43,679 nucleotides of DNA from Opitutaceae bacterium. GTDB taxonomy: Bacteria; Verrucomicrobiota; Verrucomicrobiia; Opitutales; Opitutaceae. Both the position numbers and the translations under genes were made by a program. The notes under the pieces are model-generated. The model searched no databases, was not told the DNA's origin, and saw only the letters and a program-made list of their open reading frames with translations. Of the stretch, positions 23,050-31,793 are shown one piece after another. How positions within the stretch are numbered: the first letter of the stretch is position 1; every line of letters begins with the position of its first letter. The stretch spans positions 1 to 43,679 of the forward strand of contig SXSC01000171.1 in assembly GCA_005792355.1 (NCBI GenBank), in the 5' to 3' direction.

Positions 23050-25722
23050 TCAGAATTTCCAGCTAACCTTCGTGAAGTAGGTGATTCCGTTCAGGCCCAA
23101 CGGCGAGGCGTTGGTGAGATACGGCGCCGTGCCGCCATTGTCGTTACCGTTGAACGGGACGCCATTGACCATCCGCGAGGCGAGGGTCACTTGGGGGCGT
23201 TCGTCGAAGATGTTGGTGGCGCCGATCGAGACCGAGCACTGCTTCGACACGCGGTAGGTGGCATCGAGGTCCGTTCCCCAGCGTTTCGCATACCGCTGCA
23301 CGAGCTGGCTGTTCGCGCTCACCGGATCTGTCGGCAACGTGTACGTGGTGAAGCCGGGCGAAAGCGCCGCGACCAGCGCCGGCGAGGCGCTGGCAAAGTG
23401 CACGTAGTCATACGTGCCATAGCGCGCCGTGCGCAGGAAGAAGGACCACTTGCCCAAATCGTAGGCCACCGAGGCATTGAGCGTGTCGCGGGGCTGGCCC
23501 CGAACCAAACGGACTTTTTCCGTCTGGTCGAACAAGGGCGTGACGACCCCAATGGCCGCGAGCTGCGGCGGCGTCGGCTGGGTCTTCGTGACTTCGGTGT
23601 GGTTGATGTTGAGACCACCGGTGAACGTGACCCGGCTTCCTTCGCGCAGCTGCAGCACGTAACGCAGATTGGCGTCGATCCCGCGCGTGCGCGTGTCGAC
23701 GGCATTCGTGAAAAAACGGCCCGCGGTGGTCCCGAACAATCCCTTCGTCGCGAGAAAATTCGTGATCGCCGTGCCGGTGAAATTCGAGGACAGACCGATG
23801 CGATCCTCGATGTCGATCTGGTAGAAATCGACGCTGCTGGTCAGCGCGTCGAACGGCTGCCAGGTTAAACCGACGCTCTTGTTGACCGACGTTTCGGGCT
23901 TGAGATTAACGGCGCCCAGGGCCCGCGCCACGGGATCGCTCACCGGGAACGTCTTGTTTTCGAACGGCACGCCGCTGATGAAGTTCGTCGCCGTGGAGCT
24001 GAACCACTGCTGGGCGAGATGCGGCGCATGAAAGCCCGTGCTGAGCGAGCCCCGCAGGGCAAACTCCTTCACAATCTCGAAGCGGGTGGCCAGCTTGCCC
24101 GTCGATTTGCTGCCAAAATCGGAATAGTCTTCGAAACGACCCGCCGCCGACACGAGCCATTGTTCCGTCAGGTTGGTTTCCATGTCGACATACGCGGCCT
24201 TTGAGTCGCGTCCGTGCGTGCCCGAATCGCTCGGACGGAACCCGGAAAACACCTGGGCTCCGATTTGCACGCTGCCACCGCGATTTGGTCCGTCGAGCAC
24301 CCGCACCCCACCATCTCGATACGAGTCCGGCGTGCCCGGGGAGATCCGATACTCCTCCCAGCGAAATTCCGCGCCGGCGGCGACCTTGAGCGGGTTTTTC
24401 AAGCCGACATTGAACTGATTCGTCAGGTCAAAGTTGGTGGTGGACTGGTTGAACCGCAGGCTGCCGGCGTAGAAACTGCGGGGACTTGCCGCGCCCATCG
24501 ATACGTTGGCCGATTCGGCGACCGAATAGCGGAGGTCGTTTCCGCCGAAGACCGTGCTGAGATCCCAGTTCCAGTCACCCGCCTTGCCCTTGAGGCCGAC
24601 CCCGATGGACGCGTCGTAGACTTCCGACTGAATCACCGGGAGAAATCCATTCGGCCAGAGAGCGCGAACGGTGCGATCGTCACCCGCCCGCCGCCACGTG
24701 CCGGCGCTCTCGATGTGCTTGCGCGTCGCGCCGCCGAATCCGTAAACAGTGTAGCCGTTGGCGAGTGGCAGCTCAAGGTTGACAAATCCGCCGCGCTCCT
24801 TCGAACGGGGATCGCCGAAGCGCTGGCCGAAACGGTTCACCGTCGCTTCGCGGGGATCGAGCGTGCCGGCCGAAGGACTGAGCCCCGTGCCAGAGCCATA
24901 GTTGCCAGAGAAATTGACCGGCCCCGCCGCGCCGACACCAAAATACTGCTGGCGCGTGTCGAGCCCGACGCGGTTGGTGTGACTGTGGTTGCGATCGAAG
25001 ACCGTGACAAAGATCGTGCCCTTGTCGCCCAGCTTCGCGCCGGCGTACGATGAGAGCTTCAAGTCGCGCCCGTCACCCTCGCCCGTGGCGCCGTAGGTGG
25101 CGTCGAAGCCCCAGCCCTTGGTGCGCGCGAGCGCGATGTTGATCACGCCGGCGATGGCGTCGGAACCGTATTGCGCCGAAGCGCCGTCGCGCAGCACCTC
25201 GACGCGACCGATGGCGGAGGAGGGAACCGCGTTGAAATCGACCGAGACGGCGCCGCGACCGACCGCGCCGTTGACGTTGACGAGCGCGCTGGTGTGGCGG
25301 CGCTTGCCGTTGACGAGCACGAGCGTCTGGTCGGGCGCGAGTCCCCGCAACGTGGCCGGGCGGATATGGTCGGAGCCGTCGGTGAGCGACGGGCGCGGAA
25401 AATTAAACGACGGCACGAGCGACTGCAGCATCTGCGAGGTCTCGGTGTAACCGCCCAGCTGCATTTCGGCCGCCATGATCACATCGATCGGCACGGGCGA
25501 CTGAATCACCGTGCGGTCGTTGAAACGCGTGCCGGTGGAAACGAAGGCCTCGAGCTTGATGACATTCTCGTCGGCTTTTTTCGCCGCCGCCGGGGCGGTT
25601 TGGGCGGAGAGCGGCGCGATGGCCGCGGAGTTCAGGAACACAAGCGCAGCGACGGCTCCAGCCGTGCCAGCGCGAAATGCGCGTCGAATGGGACGCGCCA
25701 CCAGTGTGGGTGCGGAGTGCAT
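23050..25722 (-). CDS. TonB-dependent outer-membrane receptor
   Basis: An 890-residue receptor. The N-terminus (1-42) is a basic segment plus hydrophobic stretch typical of a signal peptide, ending LSAQTA. A TonB-box-like VIKLEAFVSTGTR (54-66) precedes the plug, with TETSQMLQSLVPSFNF, RGLAPDQTLVLVNGKRRH and GRVEVLRDGASAQYGSDAIA. The barrel ends ITYFTKVSWKF, with terminal phenylalanine. No N-terminal carboxypeptidase-like or STN domain is visible. The ATG at 25722 begins the signal peptide; the frame continues upstream only as antisense of the ggt gene. It is divergent from ggt with a 144-bp shared upstream region, and a clear terminator follows it. Substrate unknown. Confidence 0.88.
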   Translation of the reverse strand: MHSAPTLVARPIRRAFRAGTAGAVAALVFLNSAAIAPLSAQTAPAAAKKADENVIKLEAFVSTGTRFNDRTVIQSPVPIDVIMAAEMQLGGYTETSQMLQSLVPSFNFPRPSLTDGSDHIRPATLRGLAPDQTLVLVNGKRRHTSALVNVNGAVGRGAVSVDFNAVPSSAIGRVEVLRDGASAQYGSDAIAGVINIALARTKGWGFDATYGATGEGDGRDLKLSSYAGAKLGDKGTIFVTVFDRNHSHTNRVGLDTRQQYFGVGAAGPVNFSGNYGSGTGLSPSAGTLDPREATVNRFGQRFGDPRSKERGGFVNLELPLANGYTVYGFGGATRKHIESAGTWRRAGDDRTVRALWPNGFLPVIQSEVYDASIGVGLKGKAGDWNWDLSTVFGGNDLRYSVAESANVSMGAASPRSFYAGSLRFNQSTTNFDLTNQFNVGLKNPLKVAAGAEFRWEEYRISPGTPDSYRDGGVRVLDGPNRGGSVQIGAQVFSGFRPSDSGTHGRDSKAAYVDMETNLTEQWLVSAAGRFEDYSDFGSKSTGKLATRFEIVKEFALRGSLSTGFHAPHLAQQWFSSTATNFISGVPFENKTFPVSDPVARALGAVNLKPETSVNKSVGLTWQPFDALTSSVDFYQIDIEDRIGLSSNFTGTAITNFLATKGLFGTTAGRFFTNAVDTRTRGIDANLRYVLQLREGSRVTFTGGLNINHTEVTKTQPTPPQLAAIGVVTPLFDQTEKVRLVRGQPRDTLNASVAYDLGKWSFFLRTARYGTYDYVHFASASPALVAALSPGFTTYTLPTDPVSANSQLVQRYAKRWGTDLDATYRVSKQCSVSIGATNIFDERPQVTLASRMVNGVPFNGNDNGGTAPYLTNASPLGLNGITYFTKVSWKF

Positions 25723-25866
25723 GTTGCCGGGACAATGCGCACGCTGGAGCGACAAACAAGTGACAATGCAAAAAAATTCCCTCCGGCGGGCCCAACGCGA
25801 ATCAGCCCACCCGCTTCGCCTGCCGCCGCATTGCGTTTTCGCCGCGAACTGTGCACATCTGCCCCC

Positions 25867-27654
25867 ATGATCTCCTGCCGCCCCTTGCTCCTGCTCGCTG
25901 TAATCGCCCCACTCCTCCTCGCCCTGTGGTCCCCCCTCCACGCGCAGCGCTCCGCGGTCGAGGCCCCGCGGGGCATGGTAACCTCGGCCCATGTCCTCGC
26001 CACGGAGGCGGGCCTGGCGATGCTGCAGCGCGGCGGCACCGCGGTCGACGCCGCAGTCGCCACCGGTCTCGCCCTTACCGTCGTGTATCCGGCCGCCGGT
26101 AACATCGGCGGCGGTGGCTTCATGGTCATCCACCTGGCGGGCACCAGCCCGGGCGCGGCCGGTCGCGACCTCGTGATCGACTACCGGGAAACCGCGCCTG
26201 CCGCCGCCGCGCGCGACATGTACCTCGACGCCCAGGGCAACGTCCTCGCCGGCCCCGGCTCCTCTGTGCTCGGCTGGCGGGCGAGCGGCGTGCCCGGCTC
26301 CGTCGCCGGCCGCGCGCTCGCGCTCGAAAAATACGGCTCCGGCAAACTCACCTGGGCCGAGGTGTGCGAGCCTTCGCGCCGGCTCGCGATCGAGGGCCAC
26401 CTCGTTTCGCAGGCCACCGCCGCCAGCCTGCGCAACGCGAAGAATCTCGCGCTGTTCGAGGAGTCCAAAAAAATTTACCAGAACGGCGGGGCGTTTTGGA
26501 AAAATGGCGATCGCTGGGTGCAGCCCGACCTCGGCGCGACCTTCGCGCGCCTGCAAGCGCACGGCCCGCGCGAGTTTTACGAGGGTGAGACGGCGAAAAA
26601 AATCGCCGACGCCATGGCCCGGCACGGCGGCGTGATCACCCTCGCCGATCTCAAGGCCTACCGCGCCGTCGAGCGCGCGCCGCTCCGCGGCACCTATCGC
26701 GGCCACGACATCATCACGATGCCTCCGCCGAGCTCGGGCGGGCTCGTCTTGTTGCAGATGCTCGCGATGATCGAGACGTTCGACGTCGCGGCGCTCGGCC
26801 ACAACTCCGCCGCGAAATACCACCTCTTCACCGAGGCGATGCGCCGCGCCTTTCGCGATCGCGCCGAGTATCTGGGCGACCCGGACTTCGTGAAACTGCC
26901 CGTCACCGAATTGCTCGATCGCGACTACCTGAAACGCCGGATGCGCGATTTTGATCCGCAACGCGCGACGCCAAGCGACCGGGTCGAGGCCGGCCTTGGC
27001 CCGCTAAAACTCGCCGCCGCGCCGGCGTCGGCCCCGCGTTTCGCCGCCGAGTCGACCGAGACGACGCACTTTTCCGGCGTCGACGCCGCCGGCAATGCCG
27101 TCGCCAATACCTACACGCTCAACGGCAATCATGGCAGCGGCGTCACGATCCCCGGCACCGGCATTCTCATGAACAATGAAATGGACGACTTCACGGCGAA
27201 GGTTGGCGTGAGAAACATGTTCGGCCTCCTGCAAAGTGCCGCCAACTCGGTCGCGCCCGGCAAGCGCCCCCTGTCCGCGATGACGCCCACGTTGGTGTTC
27301 AAGGACGGCAAGCTCGTACTCGTGACCGGCAGCCCCGGTGGTCCGACGATCATCAACACCGTCCTCCAGATCATCACCAACGTCATCGACCACGGCATGT
27401 CGGTGGCGAAGGCGGTCGAGGCACCGCGCATCCACCACCAATGGGTACCGGATGTGCTGACGTATGAGAGCTACGGAATGTCGGCCGATACGGCGGCCCT
27501 GCTCACCGCGAAGGGCCACACGGTGAAGGAACGCATCTCGTACGAGGGCGGATACCAGGGCGACGCCGAGACGATCGCCGTCGATCCGAAAACAAACCTC
27601 CGCCACGGTGCGGCCGATCCGCGCCGGGCGGATGCGCGGGCGCTGGGATACTGA
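25867..27654 (+). CDS. ggt: Gamma-glutamyltransferase (gamma-glutamyl transpeptidase)
   Basis: A 595-residue precursor of normal family size. A signal peptide (1-27, MISCRPLLLLAVIAPLLLAL, then AQ) directs it to the periplasm. The large-subunit motif GGTAVDAAVATGLALTVVYP and oxyanion-type GNIGGGGFM are present. The autoprocessing site is clear: STETTHFSGVD, where T399 would become the N-terminal nucleophile of the small subunit, followed by TYTLNGNHGSGV and GSPGGPTI. The enzyme cleaves or transfers the gamma-glutamyl group of glutathione and related peptides. ATG 25867 starts the signal peptide; upstream in-frame codons run through the divergent receptor's promoter and coding DNA. Divergence from a TonB-dependent receptor suggests possible coordinated use of an imported or periplasmic gamma-glutamyl compound (inference). 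Confidence 0.93.
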   Translation: MISCRPLLLLAVIAPLLLALWSPLHAQRSAVEAPRGMVTSAHVLATEAGLAMLQRGGTAVDAAVATGLALTVVYPAAGNIGGGGFMVIHLAGTSPGAAGRDLVIDYRETAPAAAARDMYLDAQGNVLAGPGSSVLGWRASGVPGSVAGRALALEKYGSGKLTWAEVCEPSRRLAIEGHLVSQATAASLRNAKNLALFEESKKIYQNGGAFWKNGDRWVQPDLGATFARLQAHGPREFYEGETAKKIADAMARHGGVITLADLKAYRAVERAPLRGTYRGHDIITMPPPSSGGLVLLQMLAMIETFDVAALGHNSAAKYHLFTEAMRRAFRDRAEYLGDPDFVKLPVTELLDRDYLKRRMRDFDPQRATPSDRVEAGLGPLKLAAAPASAPRFAAESTETTHFSGVDAAGNAVANTYTLNGNHGSGVTIPGTGILMNNEMDDFTAKVGVRNMFGLLQSAANSVAPGKRPLSAMTPTLVFKDGKLVLVTGSPGGPTIINTVLQIITNVIDHGMSVAKAVEAPRIHHQWVPDVLTYESYGMSADTAALLTAKGHTVKERISYEGGYQGDAETIAVDPKTNLRHGAADPRRADARALGY

Positions 27655-27745
27655 CGGGCGGTGCTCCACTTCGCGCGCGTTCGCGCCGATTTTGATCCGT
27701 TTCGATCACGCCGGGGACGATCTTGAATGTTTCCCGCGGAGCCGC

Positions 27746-27801
27746 GGTTTCCCAACCGCCGAAGGACCGTAGGCTGCCCGTATTGGGGCGGTTGGGAAAC
27801 C
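27746..27801. repeat. Inverted repeat GGTTTCCCAACCGCC / GGCGGTTGGGAAACC
   Basis: The 15-bp arms at 27746-27760 and 27787-27801 are exact reverse complements around a 26-nt loop. The left arm recurs alone at 22848-22862. It lies about 90 bp after ggt and could help end transcription, though no T run follows, so a dispersed palindrome is more likely. Confidence 0.7.
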
Positions 27802-27809
27802 CCGTCCGT

Positions 27810-27872
27810 TGGTTGCCCTGCGACTCCGCTCCGGGCCTTGAGCCCGCCGAAACGGCGGCCTGAGCCGCGTGG
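27810..27872 (-). repeat. Dispersed repeat R2, copy 2
   Basis: Read on the minus strand this matches the element at 508-580: a GGCCGCC/TTTCGGC block, then a CAAGGCCCGGAGCGGAGTCG-like core, then AGGGCAACC. Here, too, it is directly next to a larger palindrome (27746-27801), as copy 1 is next to R1, suggesting the repeats cluster. Confidence 0.5.
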
Positions 27873-27884
27873 CGAAATGGCAGA

Positions 27885-28853
27885 CTACGCCCACGGATCG
27901 AACAGCACCTTGATGGCCGCTTTGCGCCGCAACTGCTCCACCCCCTCGGCATAACGCGTAAACGGCAGCGTTGCTGAAATCAGCGGAGCGAGCCGCAGCT
28001 GGCCGTCGAGGATGAAGCGCCGCGCGGTTTCCGCCGCCGCGCGATTGTGATCGCCATAGCCCATCAAGATCAGCCCGGGCCCGAACAGGTGGCGCGACGC
28101 GAAGCGCACATCCTCGCGCAAGACGCCGAACAACGCCACGCACCGGCGCGTGCGATCCATCAAAAACTCGATCGACGCGGGCACGCCCGAGAGATCAATC
28201 GCGTCGTCGAACGCCCCGGTCGACCGCGAGGCCGGCCACGCCGCCGCATCCGGCGCGAGGGTGCGGTGCGCCCCGAGTTTCTCCGCCAGGGCGCGTCGTT
28301 CCGGCAGCGGATCGATGCCAATGACCTCCGCCGCGCCATGCGCCCGCGCGAGTTGCACCGCGACGAGACCCGCCGGCCCGAGCCCGCTCAGCCCGATGCG
28401 GCGCCCGGCGACGCCCCCGAGCGTCGCGAGCTGTTGAAACGAAACCTCCACGCACATCGCCAGCTCGAGCGAGGCGATGGCCGCGAACTCCAGCGTCGCC
28501 GGCAGTTCGAGCAGGTCGTCCTCGTGAAACGTGTTGAATTGCGCGTAAAATCCCTGCCGCGGTTTGCCGGTGTCGCGCCACGCCGCCACGCGCGCGCCCA
28601 CGCGGAGTTTTGTCGCACCGGGCCCGAGCGCCACGACGTCGCCCGCCGCCTCGTGCCCCGGCGCGCCCGGGATGTACGGATACGAGAGCGTCATGCCGGG
28701 GAACATCGGCTGCCCGCCGAAGATGTGCAGATCCCAATGCGGACACGTGGCGACGCCCAGTACGCGCACGAGCACCTCGCCCGGTCCGGGCGTCGGTACG
28801 GGTGCATCTATCCACCCCGCGTGCCCGGGCGACTCGATTTGGAGGATCTTCAT
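27885..28853 (-). CDS. Zinc-type alcohol dehydrogenase (MDR superfamily)
   Basis: A 322-residue medium-chain dehydrogenase/reductase. The N-terminal GroES-like domain has catalytic zinc ligand candidates C37 (GVATCPHWDLH) and H67-E68 (PGHEAAGDVVALG). The Rossmann domain has GLSGLGPAG (about 154-162) and the acidic GIDPLPERR ending its second strand, which favours NAD over NADP. The four-cysteine structural zinc loop of classical alcohol dehydrogenases is missing. Substrate unknown; sugar-alcohol or aldehyde oxidation is possible given the sugar-related neighbours. Start: ATG 28853 gives MKILQIE; an in-frame ATG six codons upstream (28871) is also possible. It is divergent from the xylose-isomerase-like gene at 28986. 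Confidence 0.85.
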   Translation of the reverse strand: MKILQIESPGHAGWIDAPVPTPGPGEVLVRVLGVATCPHWDLHIFGGQPMFPGMTLSYPYIPGAPGHEAAGDVVALGPGATKLRVGARVAAWRDTGKPRQGFYAQFNTFHEDDLLELPATLEFAAIASLELAMCVEVSFQQLATLGGVAGRRIGLSGLGPAGLVAVQLARAHGAAEVIGIDPLPERRALAEKLGAHRTLAPDAAAWPASRSTGAFDDAIDLSGVPASIEFLMDRTRRCVALFGVLREDVRFASRHLFGPGLILMGYGDHNRAAAETARRFILDGQLRLAPLISATLPFTRYAEGVEQLRRKAAIKVLFDPWA

Positions 28854-28985
28854 CGTGATACGGAGGATCATCGCCGCGACCGTGTCGATCCGGTTGTCGG
28901 TTGTCCTTGCCCGCCGTTGTCTCGATTCTCGACATGACCGCGCCAGCCGTGCTGGCTGGGGCCGCACCCAAAATCCCTTCACTCC

Positions 28986-30029
28986 ATGACCGCACCCACC
29001 ACCTATCGTTTTTCCTTTGGCCCGTGGAACATCAGCGAGGGCGCCGATCCCTTCGGCCCCGACGTGCGCGCCGCGTTTCCCCACGATCGCAAATTCGCCC
29101 TCTACAAATCGCTCGGGTTCGACGGCGTCCAGTTTCACGACGACGACGTCGTGCCAGGGCTCGACCAGCTTACGGCCGCGCAGATTGCCCAGCGCGCCGG
29201 CGAGGTCAACCAGACGCTGCGCAACGAGGGTCTCGTGCCGGAGTTTGTCGCCCCCCGCCTCTGGTTCGCCCCGCAGACGATCGACGGCGCCTACACTTCC
29301 AACAGCGCCAGCGACCGTGCCTATGCCTGGGAGCGCACCCGGAAATGCGTCGATATCGCGCGCGCGATTGGCAGCCGGGCAATCGTGCTCTGGCTGGCGC
29401 GCGAGGGCACGTACCTCCGCGAGTCGAAGGACGCCCGGCTCGCCTACGAGCGCCTGCTCGCCACGGTCAACCAGATCCTGGCCTACGACCGCGAGGTCGA
29501 GATCTGGATCGAACCGAAACCGAATGAGCCCACCGACCTCGCCTACGTACCGACGACGGGCCACGCCGTCGCGCTCGCCTATGCCTCGACGGATCACAAG
29601 CGGGTGAAGACGGTGATCGAGAGCGCGCACGCGTTGCTCGCCAACCTCGACCCGAGCGACGAGATGGCCTTCGCTCTCGCCCACGACAAGCTCGGCAGCG
29701 TGCACCTCAACGACCAGAATGGGTTAAAATACGATCAGGACAAAAATTTCGGCGCGGCCAACCTGCGCGCCGCTTTCAACCAGGTGCGCGTGCTGGACGA
29801 GAACGGCTACGGCCGCCGCGGGGAATTCGTCGGGCTCGACGTCAAGACGATGCGCACGCAGGCGGGCAGCCCGGTCGTCGATCATCTGAAGTCGAGCCGC
29901 CGCCTGTTCTTGCACCTGCTGGAAAAAGTGCGCACCTACGACCGCGCGCGCGTCGAGGATTGTCGCGCCCGCCGCGATTACGAGGCGCTCGAACTCTATA
30001 CGTTGGAACATCTGTTGGGGGTGAGCTGA
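28986..30029 (+). CDS. Xylose isomerase-like TIM-barrel sugar isomerase (metal ligand changed)
   Basis: A 347-residue protein close to class I (actinobacterial-type) xylose isomerases, which interconvert xylose/xylulose and glucose/fructose with two divalent metals. Compared from memory with the Streptomyces enzyme, the catalytic set is kept: H51 and D54 ([10 protein letters not shown]), F23, W136, E176 and K178 (WIEPKPNEP), E212 and H215 (IESAHALL), D250 and D252 (KYDQD), D285. One metal-1 ligand, D245 of Streptomyces (HIDLNGQ), is H240 here (SVHLNDQ). The protein is about 40 residues shorter than usual because the C-terminal extension is cut down. It may be an active isomerase with altered metal or sugar preference. 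A truncated phosphofructokinase gene begins directly at its stop codon. Confidence 0.85.
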   Translation: MTAPTTYRFSFGPWNISEGADPFGPDVRAAFPHDRKFALYKSLGFDGVQFHDDDVVPGLDQLTAAQIAQRAGEVNQTLRNEGLVPEFVAPRLWFAPQTIDGAYTSNSASDRAYAWERTRKCVDIARAIGSRAIVLWLAREGTYLRESKDARLAYERLLATVNQILAYDREVEIWIEPKPNEPTDLAYVPTTGHAVALAYASTDHKRVKTVIESAHALLANLDPSDEMAFALAHDKLGSVHLNDQNGLKYDQDKNFGAANLRAAFNQVRVLDENGYGRRGEFVGLDVKTMRTQAGSPVVDHLKSSRRLFLHLLEKVRTYDRARVEDCRARRDYEALELYTLEHLLGVS

Positions 30030-30447
30030 GTCGGACGCCGCCGCGTTCGCCCTCGCGGAGCGTTACGTCAAGAATGCGCGCACCGAGTACGAGAAAGCCC
30101 ACGCCAAGGAGGAACTGGCCGCGCTCGAGGCCCGGCGGGCCGGCCATTCGTTGCGGCTGGCCAAGCACCTGGAACAACTCACCGGGCTCGAGTCGCGCGT
30201 GACCATTCTCGGCTATGTGCAGCGCGGTGGCACGCCCTCCGTTGTGGACCGCCTGCTCGCCACGCGGTTGGGCACGGCGTGCGTCGACTTCATCGCGGCG
30301 GGTAAGTTCGGCCTCATGGTGGCGTCGCGGGGCGAAGCCGTGAAGGCCGTGCCGATCAAGTCTGTCGCCGGCCACCTCAAGGTCGTTTCGCCCAACCATC
30401 CGTGGCTGCAGGCCGCGCGTCGGGTCGGCACCTGCCTCGGCGATTAG
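30025..30447 (+). pseudogene. 6-phosphofructokinase gene, 3' remnant
   Basis: The frame is open from just after a TGA at 30022 to the TAG at 30445-30447, about 140 codons without a proper start. It encodes the C-terminal part of a phosphofructokinase: an [20 protein letters not shown] block (the fructose-6-phosphate-binding GxxQRGG motif), then [17 protein letters not shown] and a natural-looking end ([10 protein letters not shown]). The ATP or PPi site and catalytic half are missing. The similarity begins immediately at the stop of the xylose-isomerase-like gene, so the 5' half was lost or never came along. An internal TTG at 30151 could start a ~98-residue product, but it would have no activity. 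Confidence 0.75.
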
Positions 30448-30476
30448 CGTCGCTCCTCCAACGAGGCGCTGGTGGC

Positions 30477-30677
30477 ATGACGACTCTCCCAACTGGATGG
30501 AGTAGTGAGCCGCTCGCGAAGCTGGGAACGTGGACTGGCGGCGGAACGCCAAACACGGGCAACCCCGCGTTTTTGACCAACGGCACCACTCCATGGGTCT
30601 CGCCCAAGGATATCGTCGAAAATATCGAGGCGGGCCTGAATAATTTCCGCACCGTGCTGGCCGCGCTGGGAAAGTAA
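30477..30677 (+). pseudogene. hsdS: Type I restriction specificity subunit (HsdS), 5' remnant
   Basis: From ATG 30477 the 66-residue product starts like HsdS: LPTGWSSEPLAKLG, then GGGTPNTGNPAFL and TPWVSPKDI, matching the first target-recognition domain's start. After about residue 52 the similarity stops and the reading ends LNNFRTVLAALGK. A full HsdS is around 400 residues, and no hsdM or hsdR is nearby. With the phosphofructokinase 3' end 29 bp upstream, the pair looks like one ~650-bp fragment copied or moved from another locus. Confidence 0.7.
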
Positions 30678-30737
30678 CGCCCCGGCCGGCCTCCTCGCGT
30701 GTTGCCTCGCGAACTCCGTTCCTTCTAGCTCGCTTCG

Positions 30738-31727
30738 ATGCAATACCGCTCCTTTGGCAAACATGGCATTAACTGCTCCGAGATCGGGTTCGGTGCCTGG
30801 GCGATTGGCGGCTCGTGGGGGCCGCAGTCCGAGACCGATTCGCTCGCCGCGTTGCACCGCGCTCTCGACCTCGGCTGCAACTTCATCGACACCGCCGCGG
30901 GCTACGGCAACGGTCGCAGCGAGCGCATCATCGGCCAGGTGCTGCGGGAACGGGCCAAGGCCGGTAAAGCGGAGAAGATTTTCGTCGCGACCAAGACGCC
31001 ACCCGCGCCCGGCATCTGGCCGCCATCTCCCTACTGCAAGGCCGACGACCGCTACAGCGAAGCCTATGTGCGCGCCAACGTCGCCGAACGCCTCGAGTGC
31101 CTCGGCACGTCGAAGCTCGACCTGCTGCAGCTCCACACCTGGACGCGCGCGTGGAACCGCAACCCGACGCCCTTCAAACTCCTCCGCCAGCTCCAGAGCG
31201 AGGGCCTCATCGGGCGGATTGGCGTCTCCACCCCCGAGCAGGATCAAAACAGCGTCATCGATCTGATGCGCGGCGGCTGGGTCGATGCCGTGCAGGTGAT
31301 CTACAACCTCTTCGATCAGGAGGCCGCCGCCGAGTTGCTCGACGTGGCGCGGGAATGCGGCGTGGGCGTCATCGTGCGCGTCGTCTTCGACGAGGGCGCG
31401 CTCACCGGCAAGTTCACCAAGGACACACACTTCGCGCCCGACGATTTTCGGGCGAAGTATTTCGAAGGTGATCGCGTGAGCCGCGTCATGACGCGCGTCG
31501 AGGCGCTCCGGCAGGATCTGGCGGGGAGCGGCTACACGCTGCCGCAGGCGGCGATCAAGTGGGTGCTCGCGCACCCGGCGGTCTCGACGGTGATTCCCGG
31601 GATGCGCAACGCCGCGCAGGCCGCCGCCAACTGCGCGGCGAGCGATCTGCCCGCGATGCCGGAAAAACTTGTCGAACGACTCCGCCGCCACAACTGGCGC
31701 CGCGGCGTGTGGTACGGCGGGAAGTGA
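30738..31727 (+). CDS. Aldo/keto reductase
   Basis: A 329-residue aldo/keto reductase, a cytosolic NADPH-dependent (beta/alpha)8-barrel oxidoreductase. The catalytic tetrad is visible: D51 and Y56 (NFIDTAAGYGNGRSE), K86 (VATKTPP) and H133 (LLQLHTW). Typical later motifs follow: GRIGVSTPEQ, QVIYNLFDQE and, near the C-terminus, QAAIKWVLAHPAVSTVIPGM. It most resembles the subfamily acting on sugars or sugar-derived aldehydes (inference). A TonB-dependent receptor follows in the same direction; its first possible start is 9 bp downstream, so the two are probably cotranscribed. The upstream neighbour is a fragment scar, so its promoter probably lies in 30678-30737. Confidence 0.9.
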   Translation: MQYRSFGKHGINCSEIGFGAWAIGGSWGPQSETDSLAALHRALDLGCNFIDTAAGYGNGRSERIIGQVLRERAKAGKAEKIFVATKTPPAPGIWPPSPYCKADDRYSEAYVRANVAERLECLGTSKLDLLQLHTWTRAWNRNPTPFKLLRQLQSEGLIGRIGVSTPEQDQNSVIDLMRGGWVDAVQVIYNLFDQEAAAELLDVARECGVGVIVRVVFDEGALTGKFTKDTHFAPDDFRAKYFEGDRVSRVMTRVEALRQDLAGSGYTLPQAAIKWVLAHPAVSTVIPGMRNAAQAAANCAASDLPAMPEKLVERLRRHNWRRGVWYGGK

Positions 31728-31793
31728 CCGACCACAATGTCCGCAGCCCGTACCAAGCCGCCACGATGGTCGGGCTGTTCCCCATCCCTTCCG

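Noticed and set aside
25171..25866. Longer upstream extension of the ggt reading frame
   Set aside because: It runs antisense through the divergent receptor gene, has no protein character, and would bury the clear signal peptide starting at 25867.
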